From: Candidatus Poribacteria bacterium
GTDB lineage: Bacteria > Poribacteria > WGA-4E > WGA-3G
Direction: 5' to 3'
DNA length: 64,000 nt
NCBI GenBank assembly: GCA_022821965.1
Contig: JAJECN010000015.1
Span: forward strand, 118,785-182,784
Part shown: piece by piece, positions 8,853-17,373 of the stretch
Layout: every line of letters begins with the position of its first letter
Position numbering within the stretch: the first letter of the stretch is position 1
The notes under the pieces: generated by a model
What the model saw: the letters and a program-made list of their open reading frames with translations, nothing else
What the model was told of the DNA's origin: nothing
Databases searched by the model: none
Made by a program: the position numbers and the translations under genes

Positions 8853-8894
8853 TAGACGACGGGGATACCAACCAGACATAATCGTTAAAAGATG

Positions 8895-8923
8895 TTGACA
8901 TGAAGCAAAAAAATTGATAGGAT
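8895..8923 (+). promoter_or_regulatory. Sigma-70-like promoter upstream of the NuoEF-like gene
   Basis: TTGACA at 8895-8900 and TAGGAT at 8918-8923, spacer 17 bases, about 45 bases before ATG 8967. It suggests the NuoEF/MFS pair is transcribed separately from the PhyH unit. Confidence 0.5.
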
Positions 8924-8966
8924 TCATAAAGAAATTATTCTTTTTCTCATAACATTGGAGAGATGA

Positions 8967-10598
8967 ATGGCAGCCCCGACGAATCGAGAAGTGATTGCCC
9001 AGTGGCGTGATGAACCCGCGCCATTGCTGTCATTGCTACACGCCTTCCACGACCGAGACGGGTTTATTTCAGAGGCAGTCCTTCGCGACATCGCAGTCGG
9101 ACTTCGGATCCCGCTCGCTGAGCTTTTTGGCACCGTAACCTTTTACCACCATTTTGCGCGTGAGGCTCCAGGACAGGACGCACCGCGCGTCTGTACCGGA
9201 CCTGTTTGCCGGTTGCAAGGCGGACTGGAAATCCTTGAGTCACTCAAAGCCGAAGGCGCGACCGAAATGCCTTGTGCTGGAAGGTGCGACGATTGCGTCC
9301 CTGTGCTGAGAGGACATCAGGTATTCGTTGGGAAGCAAGTGGACTCCCTCTCTGTACAACCCTCCCCTCTACCCCCACCATACCCCGGCGATGGCGAAGA
9401 ATGTATCTTCGCCGAAATTCGCGAACCCGGACGCAATACACTAACAGGCTACCGACGTACCGGTGGCTATGAAGCGTTGACGCGCGCGGTAACAACACTT
9501 GCACCAACAGATGTAATTGAGACGCTCAAGGAGAGTCAACTCGCAGGTCGGGGTGGGGCCGGATTTCCAACAGGCATGAAGTGGGAATCGGTTTTGAATG
9601 CTCCAGGTGAACCGAAAACGATCGTCTGCAACGCAGATGAGGGTGAACCGGGCTGTTTCAAAGATCGGGTTATCCTCGACTATGCCCCACACGCTGCGAT
9701 TGAAGGAATGGTGCTTGCCGCCTACGCGACAGGCGCGACACGCGGCTTTATCTATCTTCGCTATGAGTATCCAGAAACCTTAAAGATACTTGAACAGGCA
9801 CTTGCGGAAGCAGAAAAAGCGGGATTACTCGGTGATGCTATCCTCGGTAAGGATTTTAACTTTCATATCTATATCCGACGCGGGGCAGGGGCTTACGTCT
9901 GCGGCGAGGAGGGATCGCTATTGAACAGTCTGGAAGGGAAGCATCCGTTTCCAAGGAACCGTCCGCCTTACCCAGTGACACATGGGTTTGAGAACCTACC
10001 CACTGCTGTGAACAACGTGGAGACGCTCGCCGCCGCTGTGCAAATTATACGGCACGGCGCAGCATGGTATAGGAATCTCAGCTGTGATGAAAACTTGGCA
10101 GGCACAAAGATTATTAGCCTCTCTGGCGATGTTCAGAAACCAGGGAATTACGAGGTCCCGTTCGGACTTCCCTTGAAGACGCTTCTTTATGAGTGGGCAG
10201 GTGGGGCACCGGACGGACGCGTAATTCAAGCAATTACGACAGCAGGGTTATCAGGTGGGTTTATCGCTGCAGCTGACTTTGACATTACTATTGATGAACC
10301 GAGTTTTCAAAAGGTGGGTGCGATGCTTGGGGCGGCGGGAATCATGGTTTTCGATGACACGCGAGATATGCTCGATGTCGCCCGCAATGCGATGGAATTT
10401 TTTGCGGAGGAATCTTGCGGGAAATGTTTTCCCTGTCGTATCGGGACACATCGATTGACGGAGCTTTTGTCCGCGCCGTTGGACCCGAATTCGGAAGCAC
10501 TCATCTCGGAAATTGGAGCCGTCATGAGAGCAACGAGTGCTTGCGGACTCGGCACCGCTGCACCAAATATTACAGACAGTCTGATACGCTACTTTTAA
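8967..10598 (+). CDS. NuoE-NuoF fusion, NADH-binding flavoprotein subunit
   Basis: 543 residues. Residues 1-120 are a NuoE-type thioredoxin-like [2Fe-2S] domain with Cys76, Cys81, Cys103 and Cys107 (C-x4-C and C-x3-C). Residues from about 150 form a NuoF-type domain: FMN motif GRGGAGFPTGMKW, NAD-site region NADEGEPGCFKDR, GAGAYVCGEEGSLLNSLEG, and the [4Fe-4S] ligands SCGKCFPCRIGT plus a later Cys. Such fusions serve as the diaphorase subunit of NAD-dependent formate dehydrogenases, [FeFe]/[NiFe] hydrogenases or electron-bifurcating complexes. No NuoG, formate dehydrogenase alpha or hydrogenase subunit is nearby, so its partner is unknown. The next gene starts 6 bases later. Confidence 0.9.
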   Translation: MAAPTNREVIAQWRDEPAPLLSLLHAFHDRDGFISEAVLRDIAVGLRIPLAELFGTVTFYHHFAREAPGQDAPRVCTGPVCRLQGGLEILESLKAEGATEMPCAGRCDDCVPVLRGHQVFVGKQVDSLSVQPSPLPPPYPGDGEECIFAEIREPGRNTLTGYRRTGGYEALTRAVTTLAPTDVIETLKESQLAGRGGAGFPTGMKWESVLNAPGEPKTIVCNADEGEPGCFKDRVILDYAPHAAIEGMVLAAYATGATRGFIYLRYEYPETLKILEQALAEAEKAGLLGDAILGKDFNFHIYIRRGAGAYVCGEEGSLLNSLEGKHPFPRNRPPYPVTHGFENLPTAVNNVETLAAAVQIIRHGAAWYRNLSCDENLAGTKIISLSGDVQKPGNYEVPFGLPLKTLLYEWAGGAPDGRVIQAITTAGLSGGFIAAADFDITIDEPSFQKVGAMLGAAGIMVFDDTRDMLDVARNAMEFFAEESCGKCFPCRIGTHRLTELLSAPLDPNSEALISEIGAVMRATSACGLGTAAPNITDSLIRYF

Positions 10599-10604
10599 CA
10601 AAGC

Positions 10605-11780
10605 ATGTGGACTCGCGGATTTATTCTTCTCTGCGCCATTGTATTTGTTGTCGGGTTGGTAACAGGACCCGTCCAGATGCTATTTCCGGTCTATGCGGAG
10701 ACGATTTTAGAAGAGACTGCCCTGTTCGCAGCGTTGTTACGTGCTTTGCCTATCGGACTCGGTGGTATTTCAGCACTGATCGGCGGAACACTCAGTGATC
10801 GATTCGGACGGAAACCGACGATACTCATTGGGGTGACAGGCGCGGTCGTCGTAGGCGCGCTTTTCACGACAGAAACGCCGTTATTTATCTGGGGTATCCT
10901 CTGCTACGAAGGCATCGCATCCGGGTTCAAAACTGCGGGTGGACAAACCTACCTCATCAGTGCTGTGCCATCAGACCGATTGGGGTTGGCGACGGGACTG
11001 TACTTTATCAACATGACTGTTGGAGGTGCAGTCGGGAGTGCCATCGCAGGCGAGGTCATAGATCGTATCGACTATAGGGTTTTCGGGATCGGTGCGATCA
11101 TTCTATCCGGCGTGTTGTTTGTGGGGGCATGCCTCTTTTTGCCCCGGTTGATGCAGCGGTCTTCCAATAGGCGGCGGGAACAAGGTGGGATATGGAAATC
11201 AGCCCTTAATATTGAAGCGTATCTAAACCTGAGTCGGCGGCGGAACATGCAGATGCTGATCGGTTTACGAGTTTTCCCGACGTATTATTGGGGCTCTGTG
11301 AACCTACTGATGCCGATCTTGATCGCGCGCATCGCTGGCGTTAAAGCGACAGGTTATTACGGCGCGGTGAGTCTACTGTTCGCTTTCGGGTGCCAATTGG
11401 CTGTCGGTAGAATATGCGATAGGATTGGACATCGCGCGCCTGCGCTCGTGGCGAACGTAATCGTTACACTCCTCGCTTTTGGCGTGGCGTTCTTTCACGA
11501 CTCATTAATTGCCCTGGAAGTTTTCGGGGTCCTCGGTGCAGGTGCAGCGTGGTCCCTTTCGACAACGATTCCGAGGTTTATCAATGAATTTACCGAACCC
11601 CACGAGAAAGGGCATGGGGTTGGTCTCACGCACTTGGCGTGGAGTAGCGGATTTCTTCTCGGTTACGTCGCAAGCGGCTTTCTGATGAATATCTCTGTTC
11701 AAGTTCCATTTATTGTCGCAGGAATTTCTCTGATTTTTTCAACAGGTATTGCCTATAGGCTTTGGTCTTCTAACAATTAG
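10605..11780 (+). CDS. Major facilitator superfamily transporter
   Basis: 391-residue integral membrane protein with about 12 hydrophobic segments and the MFS loop motif GGTLSDRFGRKPT between TM2 and TM3; the related GRICDRIGHR lies in the second half. It looks like a DHA1-type drug/metabolite antiporter; the substrate is unknown. ATG 10605 lies 6 bases after the NuoEF-like stop, so the two are probably co-transcribed, an odd combination for an electron-transfer protein. The N-terminus (TRGFILLCAIVFVVGLVTG) is itself the first membrane segment. Confidence 0.88.
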   Translation: MWTRGFILLCAIVFVVGLVTGPVQMLFPVYAETILEETALFAALLRALPIGLGGISALIGGTLSDRFGRKPTILIGVTGAVVVGALFTTETPLFIWGILCYEGIASGFKTAGGQTYLISAVPSDRLGLATGLYFINMTVGGAVGSAIAGEVIDRIDYRVFGIGAIILSGVLFVGACLFLPRLMQRSSNRRREQGGIWKSALNIEAYLNLSRRRNMQMLIGLRVFPTYYWGSVNLLMPILIARIAGVKATGYYGAVSLLFAFGCQLAVGRICDRIGHRAPALVANVIVTLLAFGVAFFHDSLIALEVFGVLGAGAAWSLSTTIPRFINEFTEPHEKGHGVGLTHLAWSSGFLLGYVASGFLMNISVQVPFIVAGISLIFSTGIAYRLWSSNN

Positions 11781-11851
11781 GTCTTCGCTCCGTTTTCGTT
11801 TAGTTTGTGCCTTTTGCAAGGCAGATTACCACTTACTCTCATAAATCACGA

Positions 11852-11904
11852 GGTGCGCTTTATGTGCGCGCACCGTATCACAAAAACCGCGGTTGAAAGC
11901 CGCG
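11852..11904. repeat. Pair of short palindromes (REP-like)
   Basis: Two hairpins lie between the MFS gene and the next gene: GGTGCGC at 11852-11858 pairing with GCGCACC at 11868-11874, and CGCGG at 11888-11892 pairing with CCGCG at 11900-11904 around TTGAAAG. The second resembles the palindrome at 53507-53527, whose centre is also a GGTT..GAAA..CC turn. Read on the minus strand the second hairpin is followed by TTTTT, but no minus-strand gene ends here. Confidence 0.5.
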
Positions 11905-11928
11905 ACTACAAAACGAAGGAAAGCATAA

Positions 11929-12455
11929 TGGTTATTGCAGAACTTGATTTAGAAAATGCAGAACATCTTAAACTTACGGATGCCCAGTGGCGTTTTGGCG
12001 AGGGGCTTGTCCCGGGTGAACCGAACGGGGGCTTGGTCGATCGGTTGGAAGAAGTGTCTGCCCGTCTCGCTGACTATGATGACTCAGGGTGGCCTGTTTG
12101 TGAGGATATCCAAGAAATTATTTTATCCGGACTCTGTTTCGGCTGGTATCGGATTACCGTGACACTTCCAGAGGAAGTTGATGGCGTTTCGATCGCCGGT
12201 TCACAGGTGTGGTTCCATACATGTATTGACGACTACGGCGAAGTCTGGGTTGATGGCGAAATCGACTTGGCTTTTGGAGAGTCGGGACGTGGTGCCGCCT
12301 CCGGCTTCAACACCCCCCAACGCGTCGTTGTTACGGAAAGCGCGGAACCGGGTGCGAAACATGTCCTCGCGTGTTTGGCGATCAACGGTCCTCTTGCCAG
12401 ACCGGGTGGCGGTATCTTCCTCCGTTTCGCGAAATTGGAGTTTGAACGGGAGTAG
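11929..12455 (+). CDS. Galactose-binding-like beta-sandwich protein, stand-alone
   Basis: 175 residues from ATG 11929, preceded by AAGGAAAGC. The longer frame from 11805 runs through the palindromes and is unlikely to be coding. The pattern WYRITVTLPEEV, then FHTCIDDYGEVWVDGE, GFNTPQRVVV, HVLACLAINGP and GIFLRFAKLEFE matches a glycoside-hydrolase-2-like sugar-binding/galactose-binding jelly roll; I recall this module fused to SMP-30/gluconolactonase domains in related genomes. Here it stands alone without a catalytic partner or signal peptide. Likely role: carbohydrate binding, by inference. Confidence 0.7.
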
Positions 12456-12593
12456 AGAAAAATTAAAAAAGCGGAAAGTTGTAAGGTGTCGCTAAAGTGG
12501 ACTAAAGTTAGATTGTGACATCGAACATAACTTGTAGAACTTTAGAACACTTGCAAACTTGTCAACTTTTCGCTTCTTTTCGGAAGAAAACCA

Positions 12594-13280
12594 GTGTCTA
12601 AAAAAGCGGTCGTCTTACTGAGTGGCGGCTTAGATTCAACAACAACCCTCGCTATTGCGCGCGATGAAGGTTATGACACCTACGCCATGGGTTTTCAGTA
12701 TGGTCAACGACACACGGTGGAGTTACAGTGTGCAAAAAACGTCGCAAAGGTAATGGGTGTGAAACGGTATATAATCGTTGACATCGACCTTCGTACCTTT
12801 GGAAAATCCGCATTGACTGCAGATATTGAAGTTCCAAAGAACCGTTCTGATACGGAAATGGAGGGTGGCATACCGATAACTTACGTCCCAGCCCGAAACA
12901 CGATTTTTCTCTCCTACGCACTCGCTTATGCTGAAACCCTCGGCGCGGATACTATTTTTATCGGTGCTAACGCTATTGATTACAGTGGCTATCCAGATTG
13001 TCGTCCTGAATATATAGATGCCTATCAAACGATGGCAAATCTTGCCACACAAGCCGGTGTTGAAGGGAAAACAAAGTTGAAAATTCGCGCACCGCTTATT
13101 GATAAAACGAAGGCGGAGATCATCCAAATCGGCACAGCACTCGGTGTTGACTATAGTCTCACCTTAAGTTGCTACGATCCTGACACAGAGGGCAGGGCAT
13201 GTGGGGGTTGTGATAGCTGCTTGCTCCGAAAGAAAGGCTTTAAAGAGGCAGGCATCCCCGATCCGACGCGCTACATCTAA
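12594..13280 (+). CDS. queC: 7-cyano-7-deazaguanine synthase QueC
   Basis: Converts 7-carboxy-7-deazaguanine with ammonia and ATP to preQ0 in queuosine synthesis, in the cytoplasm. 228 residues. The PP-loop ATP motif is [10 protein letters not shown] (residues 8-17); [11 protein letters not shown] and [17 protein letters not shown] are QueC signatures. The zinc site is Cys193, Cys203, Cys206, Cys209. GTG 12594 is preceded by CGGAAG. No queD, queE or queF is in the window. I looked at the 138-base leader for a preQ1 riboswitch and saw no convincing one. The stop codon overlaps the next start in TAATG. Confidence 0.95.
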   Translation: MSKKAVVLLSGGLDSTTTLAIARDEGYDTYAMGFQYGQRHTVELQCAKNVAKVMGVKRYIIVDIDLRTFGKSALTADIEVPKNRSDTEMEGGIPITYVPARNTIFLSYALAYAETLGADTIFIGANAIDYSGYPDCRPEYIDAYQTMANLATQAGVEGKTKLKIRAPLIDKTKAEIIQIGTALGVDYSLTLSCYDPDTEGRACGGCDSCLLRKKGFKEAGIPDPTRYI

Positions 13281-14008
13281 TGGGAAACGCGCAAAAAATT
13301 ATGATAAAGGCAGTTTTCTTTGATTTTTACCAGACGTTGGGCGTTTGGGGGCAATCACTTAGACCCAGACTCCAAAAAATCACAGACCGGTATGCGTGTG
13401 AAATTGATTGGGAACGCTATGACACGGCACGCGGGAACCTCTATGCGGATGCGTCAGGTTCTGATCCTACCACGCACTCACTTCTTGGAACGATGCAAGA
13501 GATCATTGATAGTTATTGTGAGTTTGTCCGAGAACTCGGCGTACGAGAACATGTAGAACAGGTGACGTGGGAACTGCTCCAATCCGAACACTCGCTCTTT
13601 GCTGCAAGTGCCGCTACCCTCTACGATGACACTGTCCCGACGCTTAAATATTTGCGAGATGCTGGCTTCAAGTTAGCGATAGTTTCCAATTGGGATACAC
13701 CCTTGAACCCGCTTACCGAAAGGCTCGGCATTGCACACTATTTTGATATAATCGTCGCCTCACACGATACACGCGTCCGCTCCGCAAAGCCGGATCCATA
13801 CATCTTCAACTATACGCTCGCAGCTGTCGGCGTTTCGGCAGAGGAAACCGTCCATGTTGGCGATACCTACGAAGCGGATATCATCGGCGCAAAAAACGTA
13901 GGCATTCGTCCAATACTCATCGACCGAGATGGCACCCAAACCGGCAGATGGAATGAGACAATCCGAAGCCTATCTGAATTACCCGAACTGCTTTCTGGTC
14001 GCGACTAA
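13280..14008 (+). CDS. HAD superfamily hydrolase, copy 1 (D-x-Y motif)
   Basis: 242-residue HAD hydrolase, subfamily IA. Motif I is FFDFYQTL (nucleophile Asp, with Tyr at the +2 position), motif II VSNWD, motif III RSAKPDP, motif IV HVGDTYEADIIGA. The cap lies at about residues 20-100. Tyr at +2 is the pattern of L-2-haloacid dehalogenases, whereas phosphatases normally have Asp there. The start could be ATG 13280, overlapping the queC stop (TAATG), or ATG 13301 closer to motif I. A close paralogue follows at 14133. The substrate is unknown. Confidence 0.85.
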   Translation: MGNAQKIMIKAVFFDFYQTLGVWGQSLRPRLQKITDRYACEIDWERYDTARGNLYADASGSDPTTHSLLGTMQEIIDSYCEFVRELGVREHVEQVTWELLQSEHSLFAASAATLYDDTVPTLKYLRDAGFKLAIVSNWDTPLNPLTERLGIAHYFDIIVASHDTRVRSAKPDPYIFNYTLAAVGVSAEETVHVGDTYEADIIGAKNVGIRPILIDRDGTQTGRWNETIRSLSELPELLSGRD

Positions 14009-14132
14009 TGTTTCACACAGAACCTGTAGCCTGCAACAACGGCGCAGGGTTTTTGCTTGGGTGTTTCTTCAGATTTCGGAAACGCACGGAAAAATCTTAA
14101 CGCCGTCGCTCCCCCGCAAGGAAAATTAAAAA

Positions 14133-14840
14133 TTGGTAAAAGCTGTTTTCTTTGATTTTTACAAGACCCTGTTTGTTCACGAAGAACAATCGTTTGAAAG
14201 GAGCCTACGGAAAATCGCAGCGCGGTATGGCGTTGAAATCAATTGGGAACGCTTTGAAACAGCGATGGAACGCCTCTTTGTCAGTACATCGGCATCCGCT
14301 CCTACTGCCGATTATTCTCTGCTGGAATCGTCGATAACCGTGATGATGCGAGAATGCGAATTTATAAGAGAAGTCGGGATTGGGAATCATGTAGAACAGA
14401 TTGCGTGGGAACTGTTACAATTTGCTGGACATCCGTTTTTTGCAGCGAACAGTACTATACTTTACGATGATGTCGTTCCGACGCTTCAGCATCTGCGGGA
14501 CGCAGGTTTCAAGTTAGCGATAGTTTCCAATTGGGATACACCCTTGGACCCGCTCACCGAACGGTTGGGGATCGCCGACTATTTTGATGCTATCGTTGCC
14601 TCTCATGATGCACGCGTCCGATCTGAGAAACCGGATCCGCCTATCTTCAACTATACACTCGCAGCGGTTGGTGTTTCGGCGGCGGAAGTTGTGCATGTCG
14701 GGGATACATACGCAGCGGACATCGTCGGGGCACAAGGTGTAGGGATTCGTCCCATATTGCTTGACCGAGACGGCACACAGACTGGCAGATGGGAAGAGAC
14801 AATTCAGAGTTTATCTGAACTGCCGGAACTACTTGCTTAG
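14133..14840 (+). CDS. HAD superfamily hydrolase, copy 2 (D-x-Y motif)
   Basis: 235-residue paralogue of the preceding HAD protein, with motif I FFDFYKTL, motif II VSNWD, motif III RSEKPDP and motif IV HVGDTYAADIVGA. It starts at TTG 14133 behind the leader CGCAAGGAAAATTAAAAA, a leader recurring before several genes here. A stretch of nearly 40 bases around motif II is identical in DNA between the copies (near 13668-13706 and 14508-14546), pointing to recent duplication or gene conversion. It converges with the WD40 gene 8 bases downstream. The cap is more diverged than the core, so the two copies may differ in substrate. Confidence 0.85.
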   Translation: MVKAVFFDFYKTLFVHEEQSFERSLRKIAARYGVEINWERFETAMERLFVSTSASAPTADYSLLESSITVMMRECEFIREVGIGNHVEQIAWELLQFAGHPFFAANSTILYDDVVPTLQHLRDAGFKLAIVSNWDTPLDPLTERLGIADYFDAIVASHDARVRSEKPDPPIFNYTLAAVGVSAAEVVHVGDTYAADIVGAQGVGIRPILLDRDGTQTGRWEETIQSLSELPELLA

Positions 14841-14848
14841 TTACCAGT

Positions 14849-16939
14849 TCAATGTGTGTCAATAGATGAGAGATAAGGCTTCATATCCCATAACAGAATG
14901 GTCCCGTCAAAACTTGCACTCGCTAAAAGTGTACTGTCCGGTGAAAAGGCAAGCGACTGAATATCGGTCGGATGGCTCCAGAAGGTGGCGATGTTTTCGC
15001 CGGTGGTGACATCCCACAAACGGATGGATACTTTATCAGTGTTTAACCACGATGCGCCTGAAACCAAATACCGTCCACACGGAGAAAAGGTTAACACTTC
15101 AGCTCTCCCGCATCCGAATGGCAAACATATCACCATACGGATCTCATAAGTTGTAGTATCCCACAACCGAATTTGCCCCAGTACATCGCCCGCAATCAGG
15201 GTGCCATCGGGCGAAAATGCAATTGCTTTTGGGGTACGCTTATCCACCAAACCTTTCTCCAGATGTCGGAGTATCCTCTGAATTTGGTGATCGTCGCCTT
15301 TATATTTAGTAGCATCTCGGGGTCGGTTTGAGGAGAGTTCAGCGATTTGTTCACCGTTCTCAATATCCCATAACTGAGCTTTTTCTGCTGTTTCATGTGC
15401 ACTTACAAGGTGCTTTCCGTCAGGTGAAAAGGCGATTGACCAGATCCAATCCGTCTCTTCCGTAAACATTTGAAGTTCATAGTCGTGTTCGACATTCCAG
15501 ATGCCTAAAGCACCGTTAACATCCGCGCTTACCAATAGATCGCCTTTTGGGGAGAAGGCAACGGCAGAGAGCGACGCTTGATGTCCAGCACGTTCAATCG
15601 GTGGTGCTTCTGGTTCTTCGAGATTCCACACTCTTACAATCTTATCCGAAGAGGTGGCTGCCAATTTGTTGCCACAGGGTGAAAAGTCGATGGAACGGAT
15701 CCCCCTAAGACCTTCACACCTGAATATTGTTTGCAGTTCCAATTCCTGAGCGTCCCGTAAATGAATCTCACCTGACCAATACCCCACAGCCAGCGTCTGC
15801 CCATCCGGCGAGAATTTTACCGAACCGCACACAGAATAGTGGTCCCGGATAGCAGGCGGTTGAGGCGCGGGATCCCCGATGTTCCAAGTTTGAAATGTGT
15901 CTGGACCGCCAATAACTAACTGCGAGCCCGTCTGTGAAAAATGGAATCTCCAAATAATCTCTTTATGCGTTAAGGTCGCTACCTTTCTGTTACGTTCCAC
16001 CTCCCAAACGGTAATAGTCGTTCCAGAAGTTGTCGCAGCAAGCAAAACACCCTCAGCTGAATAGGTGTAGTCCACCGATTTTGTCGCCTCTGGCATTGAT
16101 GTGATAATAGGTTGTGGGTCTTTAGTGGTAAGTTTATCAACTTCCCACTTGTGGAGACCGCCATCCCAATCCACCGAGGTTAGGAACTCACCGCACGGTG
16201 AGAAAAGCAGGTAAATCACTATAGCCGAATGTCCGGTGAGATGAGCACGACGTTCACCTGTTTCGATATCCCAGACTGAAAAGGTGTTTTCGGGGGTTGC
16301 ACCTATGAGGCTCTTTCCATCTGGAGAAAAGGCAAGGGGAATGACAGGAGGCCGATAGCGGGGCGGCTGTAGTTCTTCGTCAACAGTGAACTTTGCGACC
16401 TGTTCGCCGGTTTTGAGGTGCCAGACGTAAACGGCATCGTATTTTCCACCAGAGGAGGCTAAGCATTGCCCATCGGGTGAAAAAACGAGAACGGAAGCCC
16501 GATCAAATCGACCCATCCGTTGCTTTTCCATAAGGCAACGGTGGTTTTGCACATCCCAAATTTTAACCCCACCATCCGAATTGCCGGTGACAAACAGCGC
16601 GCCATCCGATGAAAATTTAAGGGCGGAGAGCATCCCGCGTTCTGTTTCCCATAGTGCGCCGGGCTTCATCGTGGCAAGTTCATACCACCAGAGTCCAATC
16701 TTTGTTCCGACAGCAAGATATTTTCCGTCTGGGGAAAATGCAAGCGGACCTACTATCCCGCGTCCTAATCGGGCAATCGCCTCTTCTGGTAGTGCCCAGG
16801 TGGTGACATCCGTATTATTTATGCCTGTTTCTTGGAGAACTGTCTGTGGATTTCGATTTTGCACTGTATAGTTCTGGTAGTTTATATCAGTTGATAAGCT
16901 TCCAGAAAAGCGTCTCTGGAAATTCCAGCCTGCGTACAA
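14849..16939 (-). CDS. WD40 beta-propeller protein, 14 repeats, no signal peptide
   Basis: About 690 residues made almost wholly of WD40 repeats. I count 14 FSPDG-type turns (LAFSPDG, LKFSSDG, LVFSPDG and so on), enough for two seven-bladed propellers. The first propeller follows the motif WALPEEAIARLG, shared with the WD40 protein at 60707-62617 (WHLPEGAIARLG), but unlike that one there is no signal peptide. The frame begins inside the 3' end of hicA; ATG 16939 overlaps it by 58 bases, and GTG 16864 is a possible alternative start. It is probably a scaffold for protein interactions. A lost or displaced N-terminus is possible. Confidence 0.82.
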   Translation of the reverse strand: MYAGWNFQRRFSGSLSTDINYQNYTVQNRNPQTVLQETGINNTDVTTWALPEEAIARLGRGIVGPLAFSPDGKYLAVGTKIGLWWYELATMKPGALWETERGMLSALKFSSDGALFVTGNSDGGVKIWDVQNHRCLMEKQRMGRFDRASVLVFSPDGQCLASSGGKYDAVYVWHLKTGEQVAKFTVDEELQPPRYRPPVIPLAFSPDGKSLIGATPENTFSVWDIETGERRAHLTGHSAIVIYLLFSPCGEFLTSVDWDGGLHKWEVDKLTTKDPQPIITSMPEATKSVDYTYSAEGVLLAATTSGTTITVWEVERNRKVATLTHKEIIWRFHFSQTGSQLVIGGPDTFQTWNIGDPAPQPPAIRDHYSVCGSVKFSPDGQTLAVGYWSGEIHLRDAQELELQTIFRCEGLRGIRSIDFSPCGNKLAATSSDKIVRVWNLEEPEAPPIERAGHQASLSAVAFSPKGDLLVSADVNGALGIWNVEHDYELQMFTEETDWIWSIAFSPDGKHLVSAHETAEKAQLWDIENGEQIAELSSNRPRDATKYKGDDHQIQRILRHLEKGLVDKRTPKAIAFSPDGTLIAGDVLGQIRLWDTTTYEIRMVICLPFGCGRAEVLTFSPCGRYLVSGASWLNTDKVSIRLWDVTTGENIATFWSHPTDIQSLAFSPDSTLLASASFDGTILLWDMKPYLSSIDTH

Positions 16940-17121
16940 ATTCGGCGCAAAGTTGAGCCTTTAATGCGCCGATGATTCGGCAAAACCAATACACTTCGAC
17001 TACCATCCGGATTTTCACGTGCCATACAAATATGATTCCGTTCCCGAATTATACGGTATCCCAATCGCTCTAACGCACGAATAACTCTGTTTTTGGGGGC
17101 ATCTGTTGGAAAACGCGGCAT
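16882..17121 (-). CDS. hicA: HicA family mRNA interferase toxin
   Basis: 79-residue HicA-type toxin with a dsRNA-binding-like fold. The family pattern is visible: ALERLGYRIIRERNHICMA with the catalytic His in RNHI, then a PDGSRSVLVLPNHRRI hairpin and the C-terminal helix GSTLRRICTQAGISRDAF. Known members cleave mRNA until bound by HicB. It begins 3 bases after the hicB stop, so antitoxin is translated first. Its 3' end is overlapped by the WD40 reading frame. It looks intact. Confidence 0.88.
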   Translation of the reverse strand: MPRFPTDAPKNRVIRALERLGYRIIRERNHICMARENPDGSRSVLVLPNHRRIKGSTLRRICTQAGISRDAFLEAYQLI

Positions 17122-17124
17122 TAA

Positions 17125-17343
17125 TCAGATACTCACTTCAGTTACAAAAACATCCAAGGCAGGTTCCTCAATTTCGAGTTCTTCTTTTCCAAAAGTCTCA
17201 ATATAAAACCGAATCGCAGAGGTTACATCCGTAACACTTTCTTCATAGGTATTGCCTTGTCCTATGACAACACCTTTCAATCCAAGTGGGTAGGCAACAT
17301 AGCCATCGGTATGTTTTTCAACGATAATCTTGAACGGTTGCAT
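17125..17343 (-). CDS. hicB: HicB family antitoxin, short form
   Basis: 72-residue HicB-type antitoxin with the partial RNase-H fold pattern IIVEKHTDGYVAYPLGLKGVVIGQGNTYEESVTDVTSAIRFY broken by the usual acidic C-terminus. It has no ribbon-helix-helix or helix-turn-helix DNA-binding tail, so autoregulation by this protein is doubtful. GAAGGAGCGC precedes ATG 17343. It lies just downstream of larA on the same strand and directly upstream of hicA. Confidence 0.86.
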   Translation of the reverse strand: MQPFKIIVEKHTDGYVAYPLGLKGVVIGQGNTYEESVTDVTSAIRFYIETFGKEELEIEEPALDVFVTEVSI

Positions 17344-17373
17344 CTTGCGCTCCTTCTTTCTATGAAAGTTTAT

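Noticed and set aside
12456-12593. Possible preQ1 riboswitch in the queC leader.
   Set aside because: I could not find the preQ1-I pseudoknot pattern (C-rich loop with A-rich tail) or a sequestering hairpin over the start.
14008-14100. A 30-codon plus-strand frame overlapping the first HAD stop as TAATG.
   Set aside because: Its composition (MFHTEPVACNNGAGFLL) resembles no protein and it ends before the second HAD leader; probably chance.
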